This document shows positions 6,537-14,114 of a stretch of DNA of 14,114 nt, piece after piece. The number at the start of each line of letters is the position of its first letter. Position 1 is the first letter of the stretch. Position numbers and translations under genes: made by a program. The notes below the pieces were generated by a model. It was given only the letters and a program-made list of their open reading frames with translations. It was not told the DNA's origin and made no database searches. The stretch comes from JAJPKK01 sp035311445 (lineage in GTDB: Bacteria; Pseudomonadota; Alphaproteobacteria; Rhizobiales; Xanthobacteraceae): contig DATGCX010000025.1 in assembly GCA_035311445.1 (NCBI GenBank), positions 1 to 14,114 of the forward strand, in the 5' to 3' direction.

Positions 6537-8310
6537 ATGAGAAACGCTTTCGCCAGCACCTTCATCGGCTCGCTGTTGATGGCGAGCGCGCTGACGCCAG
6601 TCGGCGCCGCCGACATGACCAATGAACGTGCGCTCAATCCTCAGCGCGAGCCGCAGAACTGGATACTTCACCACGGCAATTACCAGGGCCACCGATTCTC
6701 ACTGCTCAAGGAGATCAATGCCGATACGGTGAAGAGCCTGAGGCCGGCGTTCACGGTGGCGCTCAGCGGGTTTCAGAGCGGTGGGCGATATCCGCATGGC
6801 AATCTCGAAGGAACCCCGATCGTCGAGGACGGCATCATGTACGTGCCGGACGGCTGGGGCTCGGTCTACGCGATCGATGTAAGCGCGGGCAAGAAGGGCG
6901 CCATCAAGTGGAAGATGGACCCCGGCACCGACCGCGCCTGGGCCGGCGACGTCGCGTGCTGTGGCATCAACAACCGCGGCGTCGCGCTGTGGAAGGATAA
7001 GGTCATCTCGATCGCGCTCGACGGCCGCATGTTCGCCATCAACAAGGCAACCGGCGAAGCCGTGTGGGAGCGCAAGATCGCAGATCCCGCCATTGGCGAG
7101 ACGCTGACCATGGCGCCGCTGGTGGTTCGCGATCTCGCCATCGTTGGCACCGCCGGCGGCGAATTTGGCATTCGCGGCTTCATCGAAGCGACCGACCTCA
7201 ACACTGGCAAAGCAGCGTGGCGCACCTACACGATTCCCGGTACGGGCGAGCCCGGCAACGAGACCTGGAAGGACGGCAAGGACCGCTGGAAGCACGGCGG
7301 CGGCTCGATCTGGGAAACTGCGACCTACGATCCTGAAACCGACACCCTGTATCAGGGGACCGGCAATGCGGGACCGGACTGGGATGCCGAATATCGGCCG
7401 GGCGACAACAAGTGGGCCGCGAGCGTGCTGGCCATCAACCCGAACGACGGCAAGGTCAAATGGGGTTTCCAGTACACGCCCAACGACCCCTACGACTATG
7501 ACGAAATCTCGGAGCACCCGATCATCGACGCCAAGGTCAATGGTCAGGACCGCAAGCTCGTGGTGCATGCCGCCCGCAACGGCTTCTTCTATGCTCTCGA
7601 CCGCACTAACGGAGCGTTCGTGGTCGGCAAACAATATGTCGACGAGCTGAATTGGACGCGCGGTCTGGACCCAAAAACCGGATTGCCGCTTGACTACGAT
7701 CCGACCAAAGACGTGCAGATGTATGTCGCCGGTACGCACCCGACGCGGGCCAAGCCGCAGTCAGTGCGCACCTGCCCATCGCACTTCGGCGGCAAAAACT
7801 GGGAGCCGTCCGCCTACAACCCGGAACTCGGCCTTCTGTATATCCCGAGTATCGAGGGTTGCAACGTCCTCGAGACCGTCGAACAGAAGGACATGGAGGA
7901 CCAGGGGCGGTCCGGTGAAGCCGCGCGAACGCTTCACCGGCGGCGGGCAAAAGACCGACAATCGCCTGTATGGCAGCCTCAAGGCGGTCGACCCCACCAC
8001 TGGAGAGACCAAAGCCGTCAAGAAACTCGACTATCCGAATAAGGCAGGCGCCCTTGCCACCGCCGGCAATCTGGTCTTCGTTGGGCATTATGACGGCACT
8101 TTCGCCGCTTATGACGCAAAGACCCTCAACGAGTTGTGGAGCTTCAACGTCGGAAGCCCGATCCAGGCTCCTCCGATGAGCTATTCGGTAAACGGCAAAC
8201 AGTATGTCGCGATTCTGGTGGGGGCTCGCATGTGGCCTTACATCATCCAGAACGCGCCGGAGCTAAAAAACCAGACGACAGCTTCCATGCTGTATGTGTT
8301 CAGCCTGTAG
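6537..8310 (+). pseudogene. PQQ-dependent alcohol dehydrogenase with +1 frameshift (DH2)
   Basis: The start is ATG 6537, behind GGGGAGG; the frame extends further upstream, but only through the palindrome. The first 456 codons read as a normal paralogue: signal peptide, Cys141-Cys142 pair, Glu209, and Asp320/Asp322 in PNDPYDYDE. After Gln456 there is a run of four G (7904-7907) where DH3 has three. The frame then changes and stops at 8042, giving a 501-residue product. Reading one base less restores ...QGGPVKPRERFTGG... and the full C-terminus ending ASMLYVFSL at 8310, a 590-residue protein. The restored part also has Pro where the paralogues have Trp (KWRERF becomes KPRERF). The cause may be a real inactivating insertion, a sequencing error in the G run, or slippage. 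The truncated form would lack the last blades of the propeller. Confidence 0.85.
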
Positions 8311-8357
8311 GCGGTCGACGAGATCGGCGGTGCCGCTTGCACTCATGACACACGGGG

Positions 8358-8442
8358 GTCGTCGCCGGGCTTGTCCCGGCGATCTCGAATGTCAAGGCAG
8401 AGTGACAGCAATCGGGGTGGCCGGGACAAGCCCGGCCACGAC
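8358..8442. repeat. Palindromic element between DH2 and DH3
   Basis: Arms 8358-8388 and 8412-8442 pair at 27 of 31 positions around a 23-nt spacer. It belongs to the same family as 6346-6433. It lies 47 bp after the DH2 stop and 160 bp before DH3. The rest of this 291-bp gap shows no gene. Confidence 0.8.
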
Positions 8443-8601
8443 CCAAGCAGACGGCAGGTGGTTCACCATAACCGAGACCTGCTCATGGGACGTTGCGCCG
8501 GCGCGCCGCGTTGACGCCTCGGGCATGCCAAGTCTACGGTTAAGAATACTGTCATTTCAGCGCGGGGACATTAATCGCCCGCCGAAAGGGAGGAAAAGTC
8601 A

Positions 8602-10377
8602 ATGAGTGCCAAATCTTTTGCCGGCGTCCTGGTCGGCTCACTGTTGATGGCCACGGCGCTCACGCCGGTGCGTGCAGCCGATATGTCCAACGATCGCGCC
8701 CTCAATCCGCAGCGCGAGCCGCAGAACTGGATCCTCCATCACGGCAACTACCAGGGTCATCGATTCTCGCTGCTCAAAGAAATCAACACCGACACGGTGA
8801 AGAACCTGAAGCCGGCATTCACGGTCGCGCTCAGCGGCTTTCAAAGCGGTGGGCGATATGCGCATGGCAATCTGGAGGCAACCCCGCTGGTCGAGGACGG
8901 CATTATGTACGTGCCGGACGGCTGGGGCTCGGTCTATGCCATCGATCTGACGGCCGGCAAGAAGGGCGCCATCAAGTGGAAGATGGACCCCGGCACTGAC
9001 CGAGCCTGGGCCGGGGACGTCGCGTGCTGCGGCGTCAACAATCGTGGCGTCGCGCTGTGGAAAGACAAGGTCATCTCCATCGCGCTTGACGGCCGCATGT
9101 TTGCTATCAACAAGCAGACCGGCGAAGCGGTGTGGGAACGCAAGATCGCCGACCCGGCCATCGGCGAAGTCCTGACAATCGCGCCGCTCGTCATCCGCGA
9201 TCTCGCGATCGTGGGCACCGCCGGCGGAGAATTCGGCATCCGCGGCTTCATCGAAGCCACCGACCTCAACACCGGCAAGGCGGCATGGCGCACCTACACG
9301 ATCCCTGGTGCCGGCGAACCCGGCAACGAAACCTGGAAGGACGGCAACGAGCGCTGGAAGCACGGCGGCGCGTCGGTGTGGGAAACCGCGACCTACGATC
9401 CGGAAAGCGACACGTTCTACCAGGGCATCGGCAATGCGGGCCCCGACTGGGACCCCGAATACCGGCCCGGCGACAACAAATGGGCCGCGAGCGTGCTCGC
9501 GATGAACCCGAGCGACGGCAAGATCAAGTGGGGCTTCCAGTACACGCCGAACGATCCGTACGACTACGACGAAATCTCGGAGCACCCGATCATCAACGCC
9601 AAGGTCAATGGCGAGGATCGCAAGCTCGTCGTGCACGCCGCCCGCAACGGCTTCTTCTATGCGCTGGATCGCACCAACGGCTCGTTCATTGCCGGCAAAC
9701 AGTATGTGGATCAATTGAACTGGACGCCGGGCCTCGATCCGAAGACCGGCAAGCCGGTCAACTACAATCCCAATGCGGAAGTGCAGATCTATGCTGAAGG
9801 CAGCCACGGCACGCGCGCCAAGCCGAAGGGCGAGAAGCTGTGCCCGGCGCATTTCGGCGGCAAGAACTGGGAACCGACCGCCTACAATCCGGAGCTTGGT
9901 CTCCTCTTCATTCCCTCGATCGAAGGCTGCAACTACATCGAGACCGTCGAGCAGAAGGACATGGAGGACCAGGGCGGTCCGGCAAAGTGGCGCGAGCGGT
10001 TTACCGGCGGCGCCCCAAAGACGCCGGATCGCCTCTACGGAAGTCTCAAGGCGGTCGATCCGACGACAGGCGAGACCAAGGCGTCCCTGAAACTCGAATA
10101 TCCAAACTATTCGGGCGCGCTCGCGACTGCCGGAAACCTGGTGTTTCTGGGCCATGCCGATGGCACCTTCTCGGCTTACGATGCCAAGACCCTCAAGGAG
10201 GTGTGGAACTTCAATGTTGGCACCGGCATCAATGCACCGCCGATCAGCTATGCGGTGAATGGCGAGCAGTACATCGCGGTTCTGGCCGGCTCGCGGCAGT
10301 CGCCTGCCATCATGTCGTTGTCGCCTGAGCTTAAGAATACGTCGACCGCTTCCATGCTGTACGTGTTCAGCTTGTAA
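8602..10377 (+). CDS. PQQ-dependent alcohol dehydrogenase, predicted lanthanide-dependent (DH3)
   Basis: 591 residues, co-linear with DH1 without gaps. The start has a strong ribosome site (AAAGGGAGGAA) 7-9 nt upstream. The signal peptide ends near VRAAD. Cofactor-site residues are kept: Cys142-Cys143, Glu210, Trp260, Asn278, Asp321 with the lanthanide-type Asp323, and Arg348. It differs from DH1 mainly in the segment around 391-415 (for example SHGTRAKPKGEKLCP) and in the last 30 residues (AGSRQSPAIMSLSPEL). Both stretches are candidates for shaping the substrate pocket or surface. DH4 starts 18 bp after its stop, with no hairpin between them, so the two are probably one transcript. A periplasmic dehydrogenase feeding a cytochrome c is the expected role; the substrate is unknown. 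Confidence 0.93.
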   Translation: MSAKSFAGVLVGSLLMATALTPVRAADMSNDRALNPQREPQNWILHHGNYQGHRFSLLKEINTDTVKNLKPAFTVALSGFQSGGRYAHGNLEATPLVEDGIMYVPDGWGSVYAIDLTAGKKGAIKWKMDPGTDRAWAGDVACCGVNNRGVALWKDKVISIALDGRMFAINKQTGEAVWERKIADPAIGEVLTIAPLVIRDLAIVGTAGGEFGIRGFIEATDLNTGKAAWRTYTIPGAGEPGNETWKDGNERWKHGGASVWETATYDPESDTFYQGIGNAGPDWDPEYRPGDNKWAASVLAMNPSDGKIKWGFQYTPNDPYDYDEISEHPIINAKVNGEDRKLVVHAARNGFFYALDRTNGSFIAGKQYVDQLNWTPGLDPKTGKPVNYNPNAEVQIYAEGSHGTRAKPKGEKLCPAHFGGKNWEPTAYNPELGLLFIPSIEGCNYIETVEQKDMEDQGGPAKWRERFTGGAPKTPDRLYGSLKAVDPTTGETKASLKLEYPNYSGALATAGNLVFLGHADGTFSAYDAKTLKEVWNFNVGTGINAPPISYAVNGEQYIAVLAGSRQSPAIMSLSPELKNTSTASMLYVFSL

Positions 10378-10395
10378 GATCGTGGGGAGAATTGG

Positions 10396-12168
10396 ATGAA
10401 GACCAAAGCTTTTGCCGGCGCCCTCGCAGGCTCGCTGCTGATCGCCACAGCGCTCACGCCAGCGCGCGCTGCCGACGTGACCAACGAGCGCCTTCTCAAC
10501 CCGCAGCGCGAGCCGCAGAATTGGCTGCTCCATCACGGCAATTACCAAGGCCACCGCTTCTCGCTGCTCAACGAGATCAATACCGACACCGTCAAGAACA
10601 TGCGGCTCGCGTTCTCGGTCGCGTTGGGCGGCTTCCAGAGCGGCGGGCGCTATGCGCACGGCGCGCTCGAAGCGACGCCGATCGTCGAGGACGGCATCAT
10701 GTACGTGCCGGACGGATGGGGGTCGGTCTACGCGATCGACGTCACGACCGGAAAAAAGGGCGTCTTCAAATGGAAGATGGATCCTGGCACCGACCGTGCA
10801 TGGGCGGGTGACGTCGCCTGCTGCGGCGTTAACAATCGCGGCGTCGCGCTGTGGAAGGATAAGGTGATTTCCATCGCCCTCGATGGCCGTATGTTTGCCA
10901 TCAACAAGGGAACCGGCGAAGTCGTCTGGGAACGCAAGATCGCCGAACCCGCCATCGGGGAAACGCTGACCATCGCGCCTCTCATCATCCGCGATCTTGC
11001 CATCGTGGGCGCCGCCGGCGGCGAATTCGGTATACGTGGCTATATCGAGGCAACCGACCTCAATACCGGCAAGATGGCCTGGCGCACCTATACGATTCCT
11101 GGTACCGGCGAGCCCGGCAACGAAACCTGGAAGGACGGCAAGGATCGCTGGAAGCACGGCGGCGGTTCGATCTGGGAGACCGCCACTTACGATCCGGAGA
11201 CCGATACGTTCTATCAGGGCATCGGCAACGCCGGGCCGGACTACGACATTCAGTATCGCCCCGGCGACAACAAATGGGCGGCGAGCGTGCTCGCCATCGG
11301 CCCGAATGACGGCAAGATCAAGTGGGGCTTTCAGTACACCCCGCAAGACCCTTACGACTACGACGAAATTTCCGAGCACCCGATCATCAATGCCAAGGTC
11401 AACGGCGAGGATCGCAAGCTCGTGGTTCACGCCGCCCGCAACGGGTTTTTCTATGCGCTCGACCGCATCAACGGCTCCTTCATCACCGGCAAGCAGTATG
11501 TGGACGAGTTGAACTGGACGCCCGGCCTTGATCCCAAGACCGGCCGGCCGCTCAACTATGATCCCAACACCGACATCCAGATCTACGCGCCGGGTTCGCA
11601 CGGCATGCGCGGCCAGCCTTCGGTCCGCACGTGCCCCACCAACGTCGGCGGCAAGAACTGGGAGCCATCCGCCTATAATCCGCAACTGGGCCTGCTGTTC
11701 ATCCCTTCCATCGAGGGCTGCAACACGATCGAGACGCTCGAGCAGAAAGACATGGCCGACCAGGACGGTCCGGCAAAGTGGCGCGAGCGGTTTACCGGCG
11801 GCAGTGCCAAGACCGTTCAGCGGCTCTACGGGAGCCTCAAAGCCGTCGATCCGGTAACGGGCGAAACCAAAGCGTCGCTGAAGATGACATACCCGAACTA
11901 CGGCGGCGCACTTGCAACCGCCGGCAACCTCGTATTCCTCGGCGAACCCGACGGCACGTTCGGGGCCTATGACGCGAAGTCGCTACAGCAGCTATGGAGC
12001 TTCAGCACCGGCACCGGCATCAATGCGCCGCCCATAGCCTATTCGGTGAATGGCAAACAGTACATCGCGGTGCTGGCAGGCTCGCGGCAGAACGTCAACA
12101 TCTACGGGCTGGCGCCGGAGATCAAGAACATGGCGCCGGCCTCCATGCTGTATGTGTTCGCCCTATAA
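10396..12168 (+). CDS. PQQ-dependent alcohol dehydrogenase, predicted lanthanide-dependent (DH4)
   Basis: 590 residues, with one residue fewer than DH1/DH3 in the variable loop near 405-413. GGGGAG (10384-10389) lies 6 nt before the ATG. The signal peptide ends near ARAAD. It keeps the Cys142-Cys143 pair, Glu210 (in AAGGEFGIRG), Trp260, Asn278, and the Asp321/Asp323 pair in PQDPYDYDE. It has more private substitutions than the other copies: ALGGFQSG for ALSGFQ, GPDYDIQYRPG for GPDWDxEYRPG, and FAL in place of FSL at the C-terminus. It seems the most diverged member. It is the second gene of a probable DH3-DH4 operon and the last before the cytochrome gene, from which a palindromic element separates it. 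Confidence 0.93.
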   Translation: MKTKAFAGALAGSLLIATALTPARAADVTNERLLNPQREPQNWLLHHGNYQGHRFSLLNEINTDTVKNMRLAFSVALGGFQSGGRYAHGALEATPIVEDGIMYVPDGWGSVYAIDVTTGKKGVFKWKMDPGTDRAWAGDVACCGVNNRGVALWKDKVISIALDGRMFAINKGTGEVVWERKIAEPAIGETLTIAPLIIRDLAIVGAAGGEFGIRGYIEATDLNTGKMAWRTYTIPGTGEPGNETWKDGKDRWKHGGGSIWETATYDPETDTFYQGIGNAGPDYDIQYRPGDNKWAASVLAIGPNDGKIKWGFQYTPQDPYDYDEISEHPIINAKVNGEDRKLVVHAARNGFFYALDRINGSFITGKQYVDELNWTPGLDPKTGRPLNYDPNTDIQIYAPGSHGMRGQPSVRTCPTNVGGKNWEPSAYNPQLGLLFIPSIEGCNTIETLEQKDMADQDGPAKWRERFTGGSAKTVQRLYGSLKAVDPVTGETKASLKMTYPNYGGALATAGNLVFLGEPDGTFGAYDAKSLQQLWSFSTGTGINAPPIAYSVNGKQYIAVLAGSRQNVNIYGLAPEIKNMAPASMLYVFAL

Positions 12169-12184
12169 GGAGCGGCCTCCTTTA

Positions 12185-12330
12185 CCTCTCCCCGCTTGCG
12201 GGGAGAGGTTGGAATGAGCGCGTCCTTCGCGCTCATTCCGGGCGAGGGGCCCCGCCACGAGTTCTGAGTTTGGAGGCTGCGTTTGTGGAGAGGCCCCTCA
12301 CCCGACCCCCTCCCCGCAAGCGGGAGAGGG
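12185..12330. repeat. Compound palindromic element before the cytochrome gene
   Basis: A ~146-bp element made of nested hairpins. The first is a 10-bp stem 12185-12194/12199-12208 (CCTCTCCCCG). The second is a perfect 12-bp stem 12211-12222/12228-12239 (GGAATGAGCGCG). A third pairing brings 12240-12251 to 12292-12303, and an inverted copy of the first hairpin lies at 12308-12330. It begins 16 bp after the DH4 stop and could act as a terminator or processing hairpin. It is the same family as 13001-13135. Confidence 0.8.
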
Positions 12331-12432
12331 AGAAGCAACGGCGCGGCGTGATGATCTCTTTGTTTCATAGGAACGCGCTCCGAAGGTGCTCAGTTTTCGC
12401 TATCCTTTAACGCTCTCAAGGTGCTCGTTAAC

Positions 12433-12969
12433 ATGAGACTTCAGATGAACACCGTAACGGGACGTCGCCACATCCGATCAGCGGCCGTCCTCGTGATCCT
12501 CGCGCTTTACGCTCCCATTGATGCTGTTGCGCAAACGCAATCCAGTGCCGAAGAGGCGCGCCTCATTGAATTCGGCAAGGAAATCTTCAAGAGCAAGGCG
12601 GTTTGCCAGTACTGCCATAAATGGGATGCCTCAGGCGATCAGGGTTATGGCGGCAATGCGTTGTCGCTGCGCGCCACTCAGCTCACGCCCGAACAGCTTA
12701 CCGAAGTGGTGAAATGCGGCCGGCCCGCTACAGGCATGCCCTACCATGACCGCTTCGCCTATACGGACAAGCGCTGTTATGGCTATACGCGCGAAGAAAT
12801 GGGCAAGGACATGCCTCCCGCCGGCAACGACTTCCTATCGAACCGCGAGGTCGAGGCCGTAGTGAAATATCTGTTCGCCAAGGATGTCGGGAAAGGCCCC
12901 GCCACCTACGAAGATTGCGTCGATTTCTGGGGCAAGGACACCAAGCAGTGCGATCCCATGAAGAAGTAG
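12433..12969 (+). CDS. Secreted c-type cytochrome, probable electron acceptor of the dehydrogenases
   Basis: 178 residues from ATG 12433. A GTG at 12421 is also in frame, and AAGG lies ~11 nt before the chosen start. The signal peptide (AAVLVILALYAPIDAVAQ) ends near residue 34. One heme-binding motif, CQYCH (58-62), attaches a single heme. Candidate sixth ligands are Met127 in KDMPPAG or Met102 in GMPYHD. Four other cysteines (95, 115, 162, 173) could form disulfides, which is unusual for a small class I cytochrome. In quinoprotein systems such a cytochrome takes electrons from PQQ and passes them to an oxidase. Its place right after four dehydrogenase genes supports that role. Whether it is a true relative of the XoxG/c-L type is not clear from sequence alone. 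Confidence 0.88.
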   Translation: MRLQMNTVTGRRHIRSAAVLVILALYAPIDAVAQTQSSAEEARLIEFGKEIFKSKAVCQYCHKWDASGDQGYGGNALSLRATQLTPEQLTEVVKCGRPATGMPYHDRFAYTDKRCYGYTREEMGKDMPPAGNDFLSNREVEAVVKYLFAKDVGKGPATYEDCVDFWGKDTKQCDPMKK

Positions 12970-13000
12970 TGAGCTGTAGGGTGAGCAAAGGCGCTTTCTT

Positions 13001-13135
13001 ACCTCGCCCCGCTTGCGGGGAGAGGTCGGAATTTGCGCACTTCGCGCAAATTCCGGGTGAGGGGACCTTGCTGCGAGTCCGAGCTTGTGGAGAGGCCCCC
13101 TCACCCCGACCCTCTCCCCGCAAGCGGGGAGAGGG
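13001..13135. repeat. Compound palindromic element after the cytochrome gene
   Basis: Same family and orientation as 12185-12330. It has a hairpin near 13002-13025, a perfect 12-bp stem 13027-13038/13044-13055 (CGGAATTTGCGC), and a final perfect stem 13110-13121/13124-13135 (CCCTCTCCCCGC). The inner stem sequence differs from the first copy (AATTTGCGC against AATGAGCGC), but base pairing is kept in both, so the structure seems to be what is conserved. It begins 31 bp after the cytochrome stop and ends 7 bp before the next start codon. Confidence 0.8.
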
Positions 13136-13137
13136 AG
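13133..13137 (+). promoter_or_regulatory. Ribosome binding site at the edge of a hairpin
   Basis: GGGAG lies 5 nt before ATG 13143. Its first three bases belong to the 3' arm of the 12-bp stem 13110-13135, so the folded element would partly hide it. Confidence 0.5.
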
Positions 13138-13142
13138 CAGTC

Positions 13143-13850
13143 ATGGTGCTTGCCGCACTGGCAGCGCTCTCCATCGCAACGACCGCCCACGCCCAACCGC
13201 GCCGCGATCCCGGAGAGATCCACGGCCTCAAGCTCGGCCTCAAGGCCAATGAGATGTCGACCGATACCTTCGGCGACCTGGCCTGCGGCAGCAACGGCGG
13301 GCCACCGCGACAGGCGATCGACGACTGGTCGGAATTCCGCAAGTGCCGGCCGGAGCCGAGCGGGCTCTACGAAGTCAACGTGCGCTTCGATGATCAGCTT
13401 GAATATATCAGCCGCGCCATCGACGACCCGTTATACGCCCAAGGCCGCGTCGGCACGCGGGTGGCGGGGCATCCGGTGATCCTGTCGGTACTGTTCGACA
13501 AGGACGGCGTGCTGCGTGGGATTCGCATGATCAGTGATCCGCGCGGGTCGATCATGGAACGTCGCATGGCGCACATGCTGCGCCTCGCCATCATCAACCG
13601 CTATGAGCCCGACGGCTGGAATTGCACCGATTTCCCGCCGGCACCGGGAGAGACTCCGGTCGGCGGCGGCGTGTTCATCAAGCAAAGCTGCGACAAGCGG
13701 ACGGCCGAGCGCGACCTTCACGTAGAAGCGCGTTTCCTGCGCAAACCAGGTCAAAGCGACGTCAATCCCGCCACCGGCGAACCCACGACCGGCCAGTTCG
13801 AGAGCTGGACACGCTTCGAGCTGATGGATCCGAACTACAAGAAACCGTGA
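13143..13850 (+). CDS. Secreted protein of unknown function downstream of the cytochrome
   Basis: 235 residues from ATG 13143. The same frame is open back to 12915, through the palindrome and into the cytochrome gene, but a signal peptide begins exactly at this ATG (MVLAALAALSIATTAHAQ, cleavage near residue 18), which decides the start. The mature protein has four cysteines (48, 68, 161, 183), consistent with two disulfides. It is mixed alpha/beta in appearance, with a basic helix-like stretch RGSIMERRMAHMLRLAIINR (134-153). I do not recognise the family. Its place on the same strand after the dehydrogenases and cytochrome makes a role in the periplasmic alcohol-oxidation system possible but not shown. 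It is followed after 44 bp by another secreted protein. Confidence 0.78.
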   Translation: MVLAALAALSIATTAHAQPRRDPGEIHGLKLGLKANEMSTDTFGDLACGSNGGPPRQAIDDWSEFRKCRPEPSGLYEVNVRFDDQLEYISRAIDDPLYAQGRVGTRVAGHPVILSVLFDKDGVLRGIRMISDPRGSIMERRMAHMLRLAIINRYEPDGWNCTDFPPAPGETPVGGGVFIKQSCDKRTAERDLHVEARFLRKPGQSDVNPATGEPTTGQFESWTRFELMDPNYKKP

Positions 13851-13894
13851 ACGCGCGCCGGCTCCGGTGCGCATCTCAACATGGATGTTCGATC

Positions 13895-14114
13895 ATGAAA
13901 TACCTTGTCGTCCTGCTCGCATTCGCGGCGGCCGTCATGGCATCGCCCGCCCACGCCGTCTGCTCGTCGTGCAACATCCAGACCAAGGCCCCCTCCGCCA
14001 CCCAGCCCGGCAAATTCGATTACCGCGTCAGTTGCATCATCGACGAGAGCGGCGATGAGGTGAACACCGTCGTAACGGCCGCGACCGACGAAGAAGCAAT
14101 CGAACTGACCAAGA
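13895..14114 (+). CDS. Small secreted protein with CXXC motif (3' end missing)
   Basis: 73 codons are visible before the window ends. The N-terminus is a clear signal peptide (MKYLVVLLAFAAAVMASPA, cleavage after AHA, residue 21). The mature chain begins VCSSCN, a CXXC pair at 23 and 26, with a further Cys in the segment YRVSCIIDE. CXXC could bind metal or do redox work, but the fold is not recognisable here. It does not show the CXXCW form of the known PQQ-associated CXXCW family. The ATG at 13881 is out of frame. The ribosome site before 13895 is weak. Confidence 0.65.
   Translation, partial: MKYLVVLLAFAAAVMASPAHAVCSSCNIQTKAPSATQPGKFDYRVSCIIDESGDEVNTVVTAATDEEAIELTK

Noticed and set aside
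6346..8442. Insertion sequences flanking DH2
   Set aside because: The repeats are short palindromes with no transposase and no visible target-site duplications. They fit dispersed intergenic elements better.
8638..11685. A minus-strand open frame of about 1,015 codons across DH3 and DH4
   Set aside because: It mirrors the two plus-strand dehydrogenases, shows the same segment repeated because they are paralogues, and has composition typical of antisense frames in GC-rich genes. The plus-strand genes have signal peptides, ribosome sites and full family motifs.
12185..13135. Possible CRISPR array from repeated palindromic sequences
   Set aside because: Only two copies, ~800 bp apart, with a gene between them. 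There are no regular spacers.
12915..13142. N-terminal extension of the 235-residue protein overlapping the cytochrome gene
   Set aside because: It reads through the compound palindrome and the cytochrome's 3' end. A signal peptide begins at 13143.

Overview
The window looks like chromosomal DNA from a GC-rich alphaproteobacterium, most likely in the Bradyrhizobium/Rhodopseudomonas group. That placement is an inference. It rests on codon use and on several classes of GC-rich intergenic palindromes (for example arms of the type GCCCGGTCAAGCCGGGC and CTCCCCGCTTGCGGGGAG) that I associate with those genomes. The theme is periplasmic PQQ-dependent alcohol oxidation.

Layout. Positions 1-1389 hold a divergent pair: a truncated secreted beta-propeller protein on the minus strand and an ABC-transporter ATPase on the plus strand. 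Both resemble the accessory genes that accompany PQQ-dependent alcohol dehydrogenases. A perfect 24-bp hairpin lies between them. Positions 1523-3557 (minus strand) hold a compact three-gene membrane cluster: a MotA/TolQ/ExbB-like channel protein, a single-pass protein with an unusual periplasmic domain, and a two-pass membrane protein. The first two genes overlap. Positions 3796-4140 encode a small secreted protein of unknown function. Positions 4522-12168 hold four consecutive paralogous PQQ-dependent dehydrogenases (DH1-DH4), each about 590 residues. DH2 carries a +1 frameshift. DH3 and DH4 are only 18 bp apart. Next come a secreted c-type cytochrome (12433-12969), a secreted protein of unknown function (13143-13850), and the start of a small secreted protein with a CXXC motif that runs off the end.

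Likely working model (inference): the dehydrogenases oxidise alcohols or related substrates in the periplasm using PQQ and pass electrons to the cytochrome c. All four keep the Asp-Tyr-Asp motif whose second Asp marks lanthanide-dependent enzymes of the XoxF/ExaF/PedH type, where calcium enzymes such as MxaF have Ala. The window may therefore hold a tandemly expanded lanthanide-dependent dehydrogenase array. Palindromic elements lie in most gaps. One family occurs upstream of DH1 (as a decayed half), DH2 and DH3, and another brackets the cytochrome gene.
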